Source: JBGTSJ01 sp041940305 (GTDB lineage Bacteria; Planctomycetota; Planctomycetia; Planctomycetales; Planctomycetaceae). From it: a stretch of DNA of 64,000 bases. The notes beneath the pieces were generated by a model, which did not search any database, was not told where the DNA came from, and saw only the letters and a program-made list of their open reading frames with translations. The stretch lies in NCBI GenBank assembly GCA_041940305.1, contig JBGTSJ010000009.1, positions 1 through 64,000 of the forward strand. The letters run 5' to 3'. The position numbers and the translations under genes were made by a program. Positions 19,716-27,581 of this stretch are shown here, in pieces (position 1 is the stretch's first letter; every line of letters starts with the position of its first letter).

Positions 19716-19975
19716 CGCGGATCGCTGCTTTCGCCTCGGACAGAGGCCAGAGCCTCCCGAATCTGCCGGACAGCAACGTCGAACTCAATCGCCTGCGTCT
19801 GACCGCGATCATACGCCTGGACGCGGCGGTCAATTTCGCGGGACCATGCCTCCGCGACCTCCGCATCAGAAAAGTCGCTCGCCGGCAGACTCCCCTCAAG
19901 CAGATCGGCAAGATAGGCCCGATCTTCATGAGGCAAAGCCAACGCCTGTTGGATGACTTGCTCCTTCGAAACCAT
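19712..19975 (-). CDS. Addiction-module antitoxin (TIGR02574-like)
   Basis: An 87-residue acidic protein starting VSKEQVIQQALALP-HEDRAYLADLLEGSL, the usual pattern of the putative addiction-module component family (TIGR02574). It lies directly upstream of a ParE/RelE-type toxin and overlaps it by four bases. The N-terminal helical part probably makes contacts within the antitoxin, and the C-terminal half would wrap the toxin. Autoregulation through its own promoter is expected from the family but no operator was identified. It is 57 bases after the end of the TIGR02604 gene on the same strand. Confidence 0.85.
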   Translation of the reverse strand: MVSKEQVIQQALALPHEDRAYLADLLEGSLPASDFSDAEVAEAWSREIDRRVQAYDRGQTQAIEFDVAVRQIREALASVRGESSDPR

Positions 19976-20032
19976 TGAGGCTTCCTTGATGCGGTGACAC
20001 GCCCATTTGCGATGACTGCAAACTTCCGAATT

Positions 20033-21985
20033 CTACTCCTTCAGCAGACGTTCGGTGGCGCGGGGCATGAGTTTTGACAGGTTCGGGGTCTGCTTGAGGT
20101 CGAAGCCTTTGATGGCTGTGAGGAATTCGGCCTTGTGATCTCCCAGCAGTGGATGCAAGTTCTGCCAGACGATCTCGGAGAGCAGCGGTTCTTCCTCGCG
20201 GGTGTCGAGGATACGGAGCAGCGATTCAATGTCCTGTGCGGCCTCGCTATCGGCGGATGCTCGCAGCTGCAGCTTGTGCTGTGTCACGGCCACCTGCAGT
20301 CGGACGATCGGTGACGAATCGTTCGCCTTCTCGGCGGCGAGATCGCTCAATGGGCCACCGGCTGTTCCGCGGTTGCCGAGGAGCCTGACCCCCCAGGCGC
20401 GGAGGAGCGGATCATCGGACTGGCCTCCGGCATCCATCTGGATCAGCCGGACGAGGAACTCATCTCCCAGGTCACCGATTGCGGCGCGGGCCCACAGGGC
20501 GTGCATCTGCTGGTCGCGCGGCGCGGAGTCGCTCAGCACGATGTTTTCCAAGACGGGGATCGTGGATGGATCGGACCGTTCTCCCAGCAGCCGCTGCGCG
20601 GTGTCACGGATGTAGACGTTGGGGTCTCCCAGCAGATTGATTAACTCGTCGTTCGACTTCTCCGAAAGGTTGAACGGCTGGGCGCGCGGGGTGTCGTGAT
20701 AGCGGACGCGATACAACCGGCCCTTAGCGCGTTCGATCCCTTCCGGATCGGCGTTGGCGTCCTGATAGCAGTGGTAGCGGTCGTACCAGTCGAGGATGTA
20801 GAGGCAGCCGTCGGGTCCGGTCTTCTGGACAACCGGCATGAACCAGGCGTCGTTGGCGGTGAGGAAGTCGGCCAGGCGGGCGTCGTCGCCGTCGCCGATC
20901 TTGCGGACCGCGTGATGCTCGTCACCCTCGAAGGCGCCCTCCGGCGCGGGGAAACCAGGATGGGCCGACCCTCGATACGTGGCGCCGTTGCGTTCGAGGA
21001 CGTCGGCATTGATGCAGCCGCCGTGGATGTTGCCCATGTACAGGACGCGGCGGTATTCCTCGGGATAGGCGTCGGAATCGAACCAGGTGATGCCGCAGTA
21101 CGCGGCCTTCTGGTGCTTGTGCTCGACGATGGATTCGATCGGCCAGGTGTGGGCCGGGTAGGGGCCTCCCTGACGGACGTAGTAGCCGGTTTCGACGATG
21201 TGCCAGAGGTGATCGATGACACAGGCGGAGATAAAGAAGTCCCCTTCGTCATTGATGGCGATGCCCCAGGGGTTGCTGGTCCCCTCGGCGAAGACCTGGA
21301 ACTCGCGCGTGCGCGCGTGGATGCGGAACATCGCACACGTGAATTCCCAACCGGGATGGTCGGCGTCGTAGTTCGGATTGTCTTCGCCGTACTTCACGTG
21401 ACAGGGATTGAAGACACCGTTGAGGCCGTACAGCCAGCCGTCGGGTCCCCAGGTAAACGAGTTGGGCAGCTCGTGCGTGTCGTCGCGGCCGAAGCCGGTG
21501 ACGACGACTTCGGATTTGTCGGCGACGAGATCGCCGTCGGTGTCCTGCAGGAAGAGGATGTCGGGGGCGTTGGCGACCCACACGCCGCCGTAGCCGACGG
21601 CGATGCCGGACGGGATGTTGAGCCCTTCGGCGAACACGGTCACCTTGTCCACGGCGCCGTCGCCGTCGGTGTCTTCGAGGACCTTGACGCGGTCGCGGCC
21701 CGGTCCCGGCTCGCGGCGCGGGTACTCGAAGCTCTCGGTGATCCAGTAGCGTCCCTGCTCATCGATGAACATGCCGATGGGATTGACGACGTCCGGCTCG
21801 GCGGCGACGACTTCGACCGAGAAGCCCTCGGGCACGACCATCCGGGCGACGGCCTCATCGGGAGAGAGGGGGGGTCCGGGCGGACGGTCCTGGGCGCGTG
21901 GAATCGCGAGTTCCTGAGCGAGTCCGGCGGTGGCAAACACCAGCCCTGCGATCAGGGTGGCCGACAACATCAAGAGGGAGCGCAT
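20033..21985 (-). CDS. PVC-type membrane-bound dehydrogenase domain protein (TIGR02604) without a heme domain
   Basis: A 650-residue exported protein with a signal peptide (about 1-23). A six-bladed, sorbosone-dehydrogenase-like beta-propeller follows (about 45-430), with repeated blade motifs such as FTWGPDGWLYGLNG and DTDGDG/ADKS calcium-like loops. HEAT-like helices lie at about 450-640. The family (TIGR02604) is typical of Planctomycetes and Verrucomicrobia and often ends in a CxxCH heme domain with a total of about 1000 residues. Here the protein stops cleanly and no CxxCH is present, so it is a short version. Substrate unknown; oxidation of a sugar derivative is the family guess. The Uma2-family gene ends ten bases upstream. 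Confidence 0.88.
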   Translation of the reverse strand: MRSLLMLSATLIAGLVFATAGLAQELAIPRAQDRPPGPPLSPDEAVARMVVPEGFSVEVVAAEPDVVNPIGMFIDEQGRYWITESFEYPRREPGPGRDRVKVLEDTDGDGAVDKVTVFAEGLNIPSGIAVGYGGVWVANAPDILFLQDTDGDLVADKSEVVVTGFGRDDTHELPNSFTWGPDGWLYGLNGVFNPCHVKYGEDNPNYDADHPGWEFTCAMFRIHARTREFQVFAEGTSNPWGIAINDEGDFFISACVIDHLWHIVETGYYVRQGGPYPAHTWPIESIVEHKHQKAAYCGITWFDSDAYPEEYRRVLYMGNIHGGCINADVLERNGATYRGSAHPGFPAPEGAFEGDEHHAVRKIGDGDDARLADFLTANDAWFMPVVQKTGPDGCLYILDWYDRYHCYQDANADPEGIERAKGRLYRVRYHDTPRAQPFNLSEKSNDELINLLGDPNVYIRDTAQRLLGERSDPSTIPVLENIVLSDSAPRDQQMHALWARAAIGDLGDEFLVRLIQMDAGGQSDDPLLRAWGVRLLGNRGTAGGPLSDLAAEKANDSSPIVRLQVAVTQHKLQLRASADSEAAQDIESLLRILDTREEEPLLSEIVWQNLHPLLGDHKAEFLTAIKGFDLKQTPNLSKLMPRATERLLKE

Positions 21986-21995
21986 TGATATCCTG

Positions 21996-22652
21996 CTAAA
22001 CGGAGTCTGAGAATCGCTGGTCGTGGATCCAGTTGACGAAGGAGCGAATCAGTGCGGTTTCGCTGATCTCGTGGTCACGTAGGAATGGCAGCAGGTCAGA
22101 GACTTTCAGAAACGGAAAGGCCAGGCTCATGGCGGATGGCTGGTAGCGCCTCCGCCGGAGACGATACGCGCGGAGACGGTCGCCGTCGAACCGCCACAAC
22201 TCCGCGACGCCGAGTCCGGCATAGATGCCTTCGCGATCAACGGAACTGGATGTGACGTCGATCTCAACTGCCAGATCAGGAGGAGGATCGATCTCTGACG
22301 ACCACTGCTGTTTTCCTGACATCGCGTCGTAGTGAGCGATCCAGTAACACTGGTCCGGCTCCAAACCGCGTTCGACATCCTCTCGGCGAAAGGTCGTTTG
22401 CCCGCCGCTACAGATGTCGATCTCGAGTTCGAAGGTCAGCGTCTCAATCATTCGGCCGATCAGCTTCTTGTAGCGTTCGTGCCCGAAGGAGGTGACCATG
22501 AGTTCCAGACTGCCTCCGTCGAACGCGGTCCGCAGTCCCGGGGATTCGGGGAGGGCGTCACTGATCGTGACGTACTGCTCCCAGCTCAGACCGTGCAGGA
22601 CGATCCGCTCGGCCGGCTCAATGGATGGTGTGCGGTGCGCGGTGGTGGGCAT
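21996..22652 (-). CDS. Uma2-family (DUF820) putative endonuclease
   Basis: A 218-residue protein of the DUF820/Uma2 family, which has a PD-(D/E)XK restriction-endonuclease-like fold and is often highly multiplied in planctomycete and cyanobacterial genomes. Visible core elements are LEL-MVTSFGHE (about 48-58), the D-x-C-Y-W-I segment (about 107), and PDLAVEIDVTSSS, which holds the E-x-D-x-T/S strand (about 135-147). I chose ATG 22652; a longer frame reaches 22772 without support. The gene runs into the TIGR02604 gene ten bases away on the same strand. A nuclease role is inferred from the fold only. Confidence 0.85.
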   Translation of the reverse strand: MPTTAHRTPSIEPAERIVLHGLSWEQYVTISDALPESPGLRTAFDGGSLELMVTSFGHERYKKLIGRMIETLTFELEIDICSGGQTTFRREDVERGLEPDQCYWIAHYDAMSGKQQWSSEIDPPPDLAVEIDVTSSSVDREGIYAGLGVAELWRFDGDRLRAYRLRRRRYQPSAMSLAFPFLKVSDLLPFLRDHEISETALIRSFVNWIHDQRFSDSV

Positions 22653-22940
22653 GGCGAAACGGAATCCATCCGCCCATTGTGGCGTTCGAGGCTGCCCGCT
22701 CAGGATAACCGAGCAGGCGATCGGCGGAAAATGTCTGAAGCCGGCGAGGGGACGGCGCGGCATAATCGGCACATTCCGTGCGACTGAAATTGACCATCAG
22801 GCGGGCGCGGGGCCCCGTTCCGCAGGCTGGGAATTCGCGAGCTACAGTTGCTGACACCCATCCTGCTCCGGGTCGCCGTCTGCGCGGCCGGAGGCGTCAC
22901 TTCTGGCGGTTGGCGGCGGGCGGCCGACTTCTGATCCGAC

Positions 22941-24089
22941 ATGCCGATCTCGTTGCAAATCGCCTTCTGGCTCAGTGTCGCGCTGCTGGCCTACATCTAT
23001 GCCGGCTATCCGCTACTCGTCTGGCTCGCGGGGAAGGTGCGCCCGATCCGGCTTGAACGGGAGACGTGGAGCAAGCCGATCTCCGTCGTGCTGGTGGCGC
23101 ATAACGAGGCGGGGCGGATTCGCCGCAAGCTCGACAGCATCCTGCGGGCCGACTGCGCCGATCAGATCTGCGAAGTGCTGGTGGGCTCCGACGGTTCGAC
23201 CGATGAGACCGCGATGCTGGTGGAGACGTATCCCGACGATCGGGTGCGGCTGGTGGCGTTCGAGGAGCGGCGTGGGAAGCCTGCGTGTCTGAATGAGCTG
23301 ATCGGCGAATGCCGTGCGGAGATCGTCGTGCTGACGGACGTGCGGCAGGAGCTGGAGCCGACGGCCATCAGCCGGCTCGCGTCCTTGTTCGCGGACGTCC
23401 GCACGGGGGCGGTGTCGGGCGAGCTCGTATTTCGCCAGGCCGGCGACGACAGTTCGGCGGCGCGGGGAATCGGCGCCTACTGGCGATACGAGAAGTTCAT
23501 CCGGCGATGCGAGAGTCGCTTCCGGTCGGTTCCGGGAGCCACCGGAGCGCTGTATGCGATTCGGCGCAACGTGTTCCAACCAATTCCAACCGGGACGATC
23601 CTGGACGACGTCGCCATCCCGATGCGGCTCGTGGCGCGGGGATATCATTGTGCGTTCGAGCCGGGGGCGGTCGCGTATGACGAGCCGTCCGCCTCGCCCG
23701 AACAGGAGGCAGTGCGGAAACGACGGACGATCGCGGGGTGCGCGCAGCTGATGCGGGAGTTTCCCGAGTGGCTGTCGCCGTCGTGGAACCCGATCTGGTG
23801 GGAGTTCATATCGCACAAGATCCTGCGGCTATTCTCGCCGCTGCTGCTGATCGTCGCCGCGGTCACGAACGCATTGCTCGTGCGATCTGATCCGTACTTC
23901 GGGCTGCTGGCGGCGCAGGGGGTGCTATACCTGGCGGCTGCGCTGGGCTGGCATTACCAGCGGCGCGGAGTCGGCGTGCGGTTTACGGGGGCGCTGCTGA
24001 TGTTCGTAGCGCTCAACATCACGACGATGATGGCCTGGTGGGATGCCCTGCGCGGGCGGTTCAATCCGGCGTGGCAGCGTGCGGCCTGA
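22941..24089 (+). CDS. Membrane glycosyltransferase family 2
   Basis: A 382-residue membrane-bound GT2 enzyme. An N-terminal transmembrane helix (about 5-28) precedes the GT-A domain. It has ISVVLVAHNEAGRI, VGSDGSTDET and LTDVRQ, in which the usual aspartate pair is reduced to one Asp, and an acceptor segment ending with KRRTIAG. Two or three transmembrane helices follow (about 290-370). It probably transfers a sugar from a nucleotide donor to a lipid or growing polysaccharide at the inner membrane. It is divergent from the Uma2 gene, with 288 bases of non-coding DNA between, and converges on the SGNH-like gene. The product polymer is unknown. Confidence 0.87.
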   Translation: MPISLQIAFWLSVALLAYIYAGYPLLVWLAGKVRPIRLERETWSKPISVVLVAHNEAGRIRRKLDSILRADCADQICEVLVGSDGSTDETAMLVETYPDDRVRLVAFEERRGKPACLNELIGECRAEIVVLTDVRQELEPTAISRLASLFADVRTGAVSGELVFRQAGDDSSAARGIGAYWRYEKFIRRCESRFRSVPGATGALYAIRRNVFQPIPTGTILDDVAIPMRLVARGYHCAFEPGAVAYDEPSASPEQEAVRKRRTIAGCAQLMREFPEWLSPSWNPIWWEFISHKILRLFSPLLLIVAAVTNALLVRSDPYFGLLAAQGVLYLAAALGWHYQRRGVGVRFTGALLMFVALNITTMMAWWDALRGRFNPAWQRAA

Positions 24090-24124
24090 TCGCGAATCGG
24101 CTCAATCGCACCCGTCCGCGAGCG

Positions 24125-25009
24125 TCACCGCACGCCCGCGGAACCTGACGTCATGGCGTGCGGGGCGGGAAGCCGGGCCTGCGCCTTCCGGACCTCGTCG
24201 GCAAACTGTTCGGCGATCTGAGTGAGCCCGATGGAGCTGGGGTGTGCTCCACGGTCGTCATACCAACTGCCTGGCAGGGCAGGAGGAATGGCGTACTGCT
24301 CCCAGGCGGCGCGCAAGTCGATGAGGGCCGCGTCCCATTCGGCGGCCAGAGCACGGAGCGCTTCGGCCAACACCAGCTGTGAGACGGTTCCTGATGACCT
24401 GCCGGCGTCGAACGGGAGAGGACATGTGGCGAGCATCGGCAGGGCGGAGTGCTCCGCGCAGTGCTTGATGATCTCGGCGACGTCGGATTCCAGTTGAGGC
24501 AACTGCGAGACGGGGCAGCTGCACTCGGCTGGTCCGCAGAGCAGGAGCAGGACGTCGGGGTGATGCGCGAGAAGCTCCGGCAGACGGGAGCGAACGTGCG
24601 AGACAGTGACGCCGCTCCAAGCCGCGTTGATGATGCGGTCGTGCTCCCGACCGGGGCATGACCGCAGCTCCGAGGTGATCCGATCGCAGAGGCTCGCCTC
24701 GACGGGCTGCGGGCTTGCCAAGGCATCGCCGGCAATCAGCCATGAAAGGGGCCGATCCTGCCGGACCAGATCCTGCAGAGTCGGGTGGAGGGCCGGCTCA
24801 CCAAACCGAGCGGCCTCCGTGGAGGGAATGTTCCAGACGTTCAGTCGATCTTCGTGTGCAGGGGCGTGGCCGCGGGCAGTCGCCTCGGTGGCGGGTTCTG
24901 CCGGATCGCGCGCAGCGGGAAGCCGCGACAGCATGGCGACCCTGCGCCGCCGCCGGCTGGTATTGGACAACGGAAAGTCGCCCGCGGAATGGATGGTTGT
25001 CACCGGCAT
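24125..25009 (-). CDS. SGNH-hydrolase-like protein lacking key catalytic residues
   Basis: A 294-residue protein with SGNH/GDSL topology but altered catalytic blocks. Block I reads IAGDALA at 92-98, with A96 where the nucleophilic Ser of GDSL is expected. Block II (NAAWSGVTV, about 128-136) keeps the Gly. Block III reads CGPAE at 158-162, without the usual Asn of GxND. Block V keeps H256 in DDRGAHP, but the Asp is one residue further away than usual. It is therefore probably a non-catalytic relative. The N-terminal 50 residues are basic and Ala-rich and may be over-called; ATG 24934 is an alternative start. It is divergent from the flagellar fliK-flgD-flgE block. Function unknown. Confidence 0.65.
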   Translation of the reverse strand: MPVTTIHSAGDFPLSNTSRRRRRVAMLSRLPAARDPAEPATEATARGHAPAHEDRLNVWNIPSTEAARFGEPALHPTLQDLVRQDRPLSWLIAGDALASPQPVEASLCDRITSELRSCPGREHDRIINAAWSGVTVSHVRSRLPELLAHHPDVLLLLCGPAECSCPVSQLPQLESDVAEIIKHCAEHSALPMLATCPLPFDAGRSSGTVSQLVLAEALRALAAEWDAALIDLRAAWEQYAIPPALPGSWYDDRGAHPSSIGLTQIAEQFADEVRKAQARLPAPHAMTSGSAGVR

Positions 25010-25404
25010 GGCGGAATCCGGGCAGCGGATCTGGCGTTGGGAGGGATGTCAGTCGTTCACGTCTTCTGAATGTACCGAGCGGCGCGAGTGCTTGTCGCCT
25101 CAGGAGTGGTCGACGGCCGGGGCCCGACTCGAGTGCGTCTCCAGGAGAGTCCGCGCCGGCATCAGAGACATTGGCTGCGAGAGCGGCCGGCTGCACCTTG
25201 TCGACGAGAAAGGCCTGCCGCGAGGTAGGAAAAGTATTCCCGATCCGGGGAGTCGCAGAGTGGACGCTTTGCGGCTGCTGTTCCGGGAGTGTTCATCGCA
25301 AATGGCGTGCTTGCTGATGGTTACAGCCGTGGCTGTCAAAACGTTGCGACGGTGGCGCGCCGCATGCTCTCTGTCTGTGCGACCCAGTCTCCACCCTTGC
25401 GCCC
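25010..25404. other. Gap before fliK without a recognised gene
   Basis: A 395-base region between the divergent SGNH-like gene and the fliK-like gene. The open frames across it have frame-shadow composition and no recognisable domain. I looked for flagellar sigma-28 and sigma-54 promoter boxes and saw no match with correct spacing. It should still contain the promoter for the hook genes. Confidence 0.5.
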
Positions 25405-27078
25405 ATGCTGCCCGCACAGCTTCAATCGATGATCCCGTTTGGTCGGGGAGCGATGACGCTCTCAGCCCACTCCGGGATGACGTTCGGCCCGCTTGCCGAA
25501 GAAGCCGATTTGCTCTCTGCGGAGGCTCCGGAGGCCGCATTCGATGCTCTGCTGCTGGCCCTCGTCGGGACAACGGCCGCTCCTCCGGTCGACGTGCCGC
25601 CGCCGATTCTGCCGGTCGCCGGTCCCTCTGAGCCGATCCACAGCGAATCCGTGGTCGAGTTGGAGGCGACGACGTCCGCCGGCGTCGGTTCCGCCGATGA
25701 GTTGATTGCTCCGTCTTTGCAGACCCGTCTTGCGTTTCGTGAAGCGGGCCTGAACCTGCCGTTGCCGATACGGGCTCAAACTCTCCCGACGCGCATCGTG
25801 ACCGGTACTGCGGAGGGAGCCGGTTCCGATGGAGTGTTTCACACCCCGGAGATCGCGCCTTCTCGGCTGCTCGAAGCGCCGATCGCTTCGAATGGCGAGA
25901 ACGTCGCTGCTCAAGCCGTTCCCTTCGACGCGACGACGTCGATGCCTGCGGATGCGGGGCATCCGTTGATTCAGAGCGCCCTACCGGTTGAGAGCGCCCT
26001 ACCAATCGATGCTGCCGATCGGATTTCCTCACCCAGCGAAAACGTTCCCGTGGAGGGAAATGTTGAGGCGGCACCGCAGGCAGTCACAGTCAACGCACCC
26101 ACTGTTGAGCCGCCCCGGCCGCGGATCCTGGTTACAGGGAAAGCCGACGTTGAGCTGAATGGCGAACCTGCGGAATTCCTCACTCCTGCAGTGCCGGTCG
26201 AGATCGGTCCGAGGGCAACGGTGAACCCCGAGGGGATGGAGACGGCGTTCAGTGCGACGCCGTCCGTTGCGATGGCGGCAGCAGTCCGGAAATCGCAACC
26301 GGATGCCGGCGCAGAGCCTCTGAGGAATGTGGACGGAGTGATCAGCTGGGAGGCTGAGCTCGACGTCGACCCGGAGGGGACGCCACTGGAGACCGATCCC
26401 GGCGCGCCTTCGGTCGTGGAGGTCGATCGGGGAGTGGTCGAGCGAGTGCGCGCGGCTGCTTTTCCTGCCGTTCCTGCAGCGACTCAGGAGGTCTCGCCGG
26501 CCGTTGCAACGACCTTCGGACAGTCGCTTGAGCTCTCCGGCGTCGAGACCTCTCCGAACGAAGTGACGGCAGTGCCCAGGCCGCTTCCGCAACCCGCTCA
26601 ATGGAACCCTGCGATCACCGATGTCGCCGCTGCGGCTGAGACACTGCCGCTGAGTGCGGATCCGGCAGCATCGCCCTCCGTTGCTCGGCAGGTCAGTGAC
26701 GCAATCGTGGCATGGCGGTCGGCTGCGGCCGAGCAGGGGACGGCCCGCTTTTCGGCGTGGCTTTCGCCGCCGGAGCTGGGGCAGGTCTGGATCGAAGTCA
26801 CCCGTTCGTCGCGCGGGATCTCCGCGAGGCTGACGGCAGTTGAGGACGGAGTGCAGTCGATTCTCGAATCGCAAGGACCGCAGTTGCGTCAGTCGCTGGG
26901 CGAAGCGGGGATCCGGCTGGAGGACCTGGACGTCTCCGGCGGATCAGGCCGGCAATCGCATGCCGGCGACGGCGGTGGGGAGGGATCGGCTTTTTACTTT
27001 GAACGGGAAGAGGGCGTCGGCGCGCCGCTTCCGGCCGCCGCAGGGCGACACCAGGGGACTATCAACATCCGCGCCTGA
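25405..27078 (+). CDS. fliK: Flagellar hook-length control protein, FliK-like
   Basis: A 557-residue protein. Residues 1-420 are a low-complexity Pro/Ala/Val/Glu-rich spacer without Cys, as in FliK rulers. The C-terminal Flg_hook domain (about 430-520) shows ARFSAWLSPPELGQVWIEV, the LRQSLGEAGIRLEDLDVSG end, and the usual L-x-P-x-x-LG pattern. FliK measures hook length during export and switches the type III secretion substrate from hook to filament. It is directly followed by flgD and flgE, the common order. The start is uncertain: ATG 25405 has no clear ribosome binding site, and in-frame ATGs lie at 25429 and 25453. The domain assignment is firm. Confidence 0.85.
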   Translation: MLPAQLQSMIPFGRGAMTLSAHSGMTFGPLAEEADLLSAEAPEAAFDALLLALVGTTAAPPVDVPPPILPVAGPSEPIHSESVVELEATTSAGVGSADELIAPSLQTRLAFREAGLNLPLPIRAQTLPTRIVTGTAEGAGSDGVFHTPEIAPSRLLEAPIASNGENVAAQAVPFDATTSMPADAGHPLIQSALPVESALPIDAADRISSPSENVPVEGNVEAAPQAVTVNAPTVEPPRPRILVTGKADVELNGEPAEFLTPAVPVEIGPRATVNPEGMETAFSATPSVAMAAAVRKSQPDAGAEPLRNVDGVISWEAELDVDPEGTPLETDPGAPSVVEVDRGVVERVRAAAFPAVPAATQEVSPAVATTFGQSLELSGVETSPNEVTAVPRPLPQPAQWNPAITDVAAAAETLPLSADPAASPSVARQVSDAIVAWRSAAAEQGTARFSAWLSPPELGQVWIEVTRSSRGISARLTAVEDGVQSILESQGPQLRQSLGEAGIRLEDLDVSGGSGRQSHAGDGGGEGSAFYFEREEGVGAPLPAAAGRHQGTINIRA

Positions 27079-27120
27079 ACCGATCGGCGCATTCCAAACG
27101 GATCACTCGGACTCACGATC

Positions 27121-27489
27121 ATGACGACCGGCACGATTTCGGGCACCGATGCCCGCGACCAGTTCCTGCATCTGCTCGTCACTCAGCTGCAGTACCAGGA
27201 CCCGCTCGAACCGACGAGCCAGGAGGACTTCATCAGCCAGCTGGCGCAGTTCTCCACGCTGGAAGGGATCGACAAGCTCAACGTGAACTTCGAGCAGATG
27301 CTCAAGGTACAGGAGCTGACACAGGGGGCGCAGCTCGTGGGGCGGACGGCCGAATACATCACGAACGACGGCACGGCCCAGGGCGTCATCGAATCCGCCT
27401 ATCTGCTGGACGGCGAACTCGTGCTCAATATTGACGGTCTGGCGGTTCCGCTCAACGACGTGATCGGCATCGTTCAATCGACCGTTTGA
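27121..27489 (+). CDS. flgD: Flagellar hook assembly scaffold FlgD (short form)
   Basis: A 122-residue FlgD that caps the growing hook and helps FlgE subunits assemble outside the cell. The N-terminal part (about 8-60) has the signature DQFLHLLVTQLQYQDPLEP and SQLAQFSTLEG. The C-terminus stops after one small beta-rich part (about 75-122), so the Ig-like and tudor-like domains of the roughly 220-residue enterobacterial protein are missing. Short FlgD proteins also exist in other phyla. It starts 42 bases after fliK and precedes flgE across a palindrome. Confidence 0.93.
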   Translation: MTTGTISGTDARDQFLHLLVTQLQYQDPLEPTSQEDFISQLAQFSTLEGIDKLNVNFEQMLKVQELTQGAQLVGRTAEYITNDGTAQGVIESAYLLDGELVLNIDGLAVPLNDVIGIVQSTV

Positions 27490-27512
27490 GTTCCCGCAAT
27501 CACCCGCTCCAG

Positions 27513-27540
27513 AAACCGGCTTCTTGAAGAAGCCGGGTTT
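27513..27540. repeat. AAACCGG/CCGGGTTT palindrome, copy 2
   Basis: A hairpin with AAACCGGCTTCTT against AAGAAGCCGGGTTT lies between flgD and flgE, 24 bases after the flgD stop. It matches the element at 9815-9843. It could attenuate read-through from fliK-flgD into flgE or stabilise an mRNA end. Confidence 0.7.
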
Positions 27541-27581
27541 CTCAAACGCACACCCGTAATCCCGATCAGGACGACCCAACC

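Noticed and set aside
20696..21988. Plus-strand frame of 430 codons rich in Val and Gly
   Set aside because: It is the reverse-strand shadow of the TIGR02604 gene. The regular composition reflects codon structure, not a real protein.
21996..22652. Restriction-modification or defence island
   Set aside because: The Uma2-family gene is common in planctomycetes and has no methylase or other defence partner here. A toxin-antitoxin pair nearby is not enough.
25302..25320. Possible sigma-54 type promoter before fliK
   Set aside because: TGGCGTGCTTGC has the right letters in part, but the GG to GC spacing is too short for a sigma-54 -24/-12 promoter.
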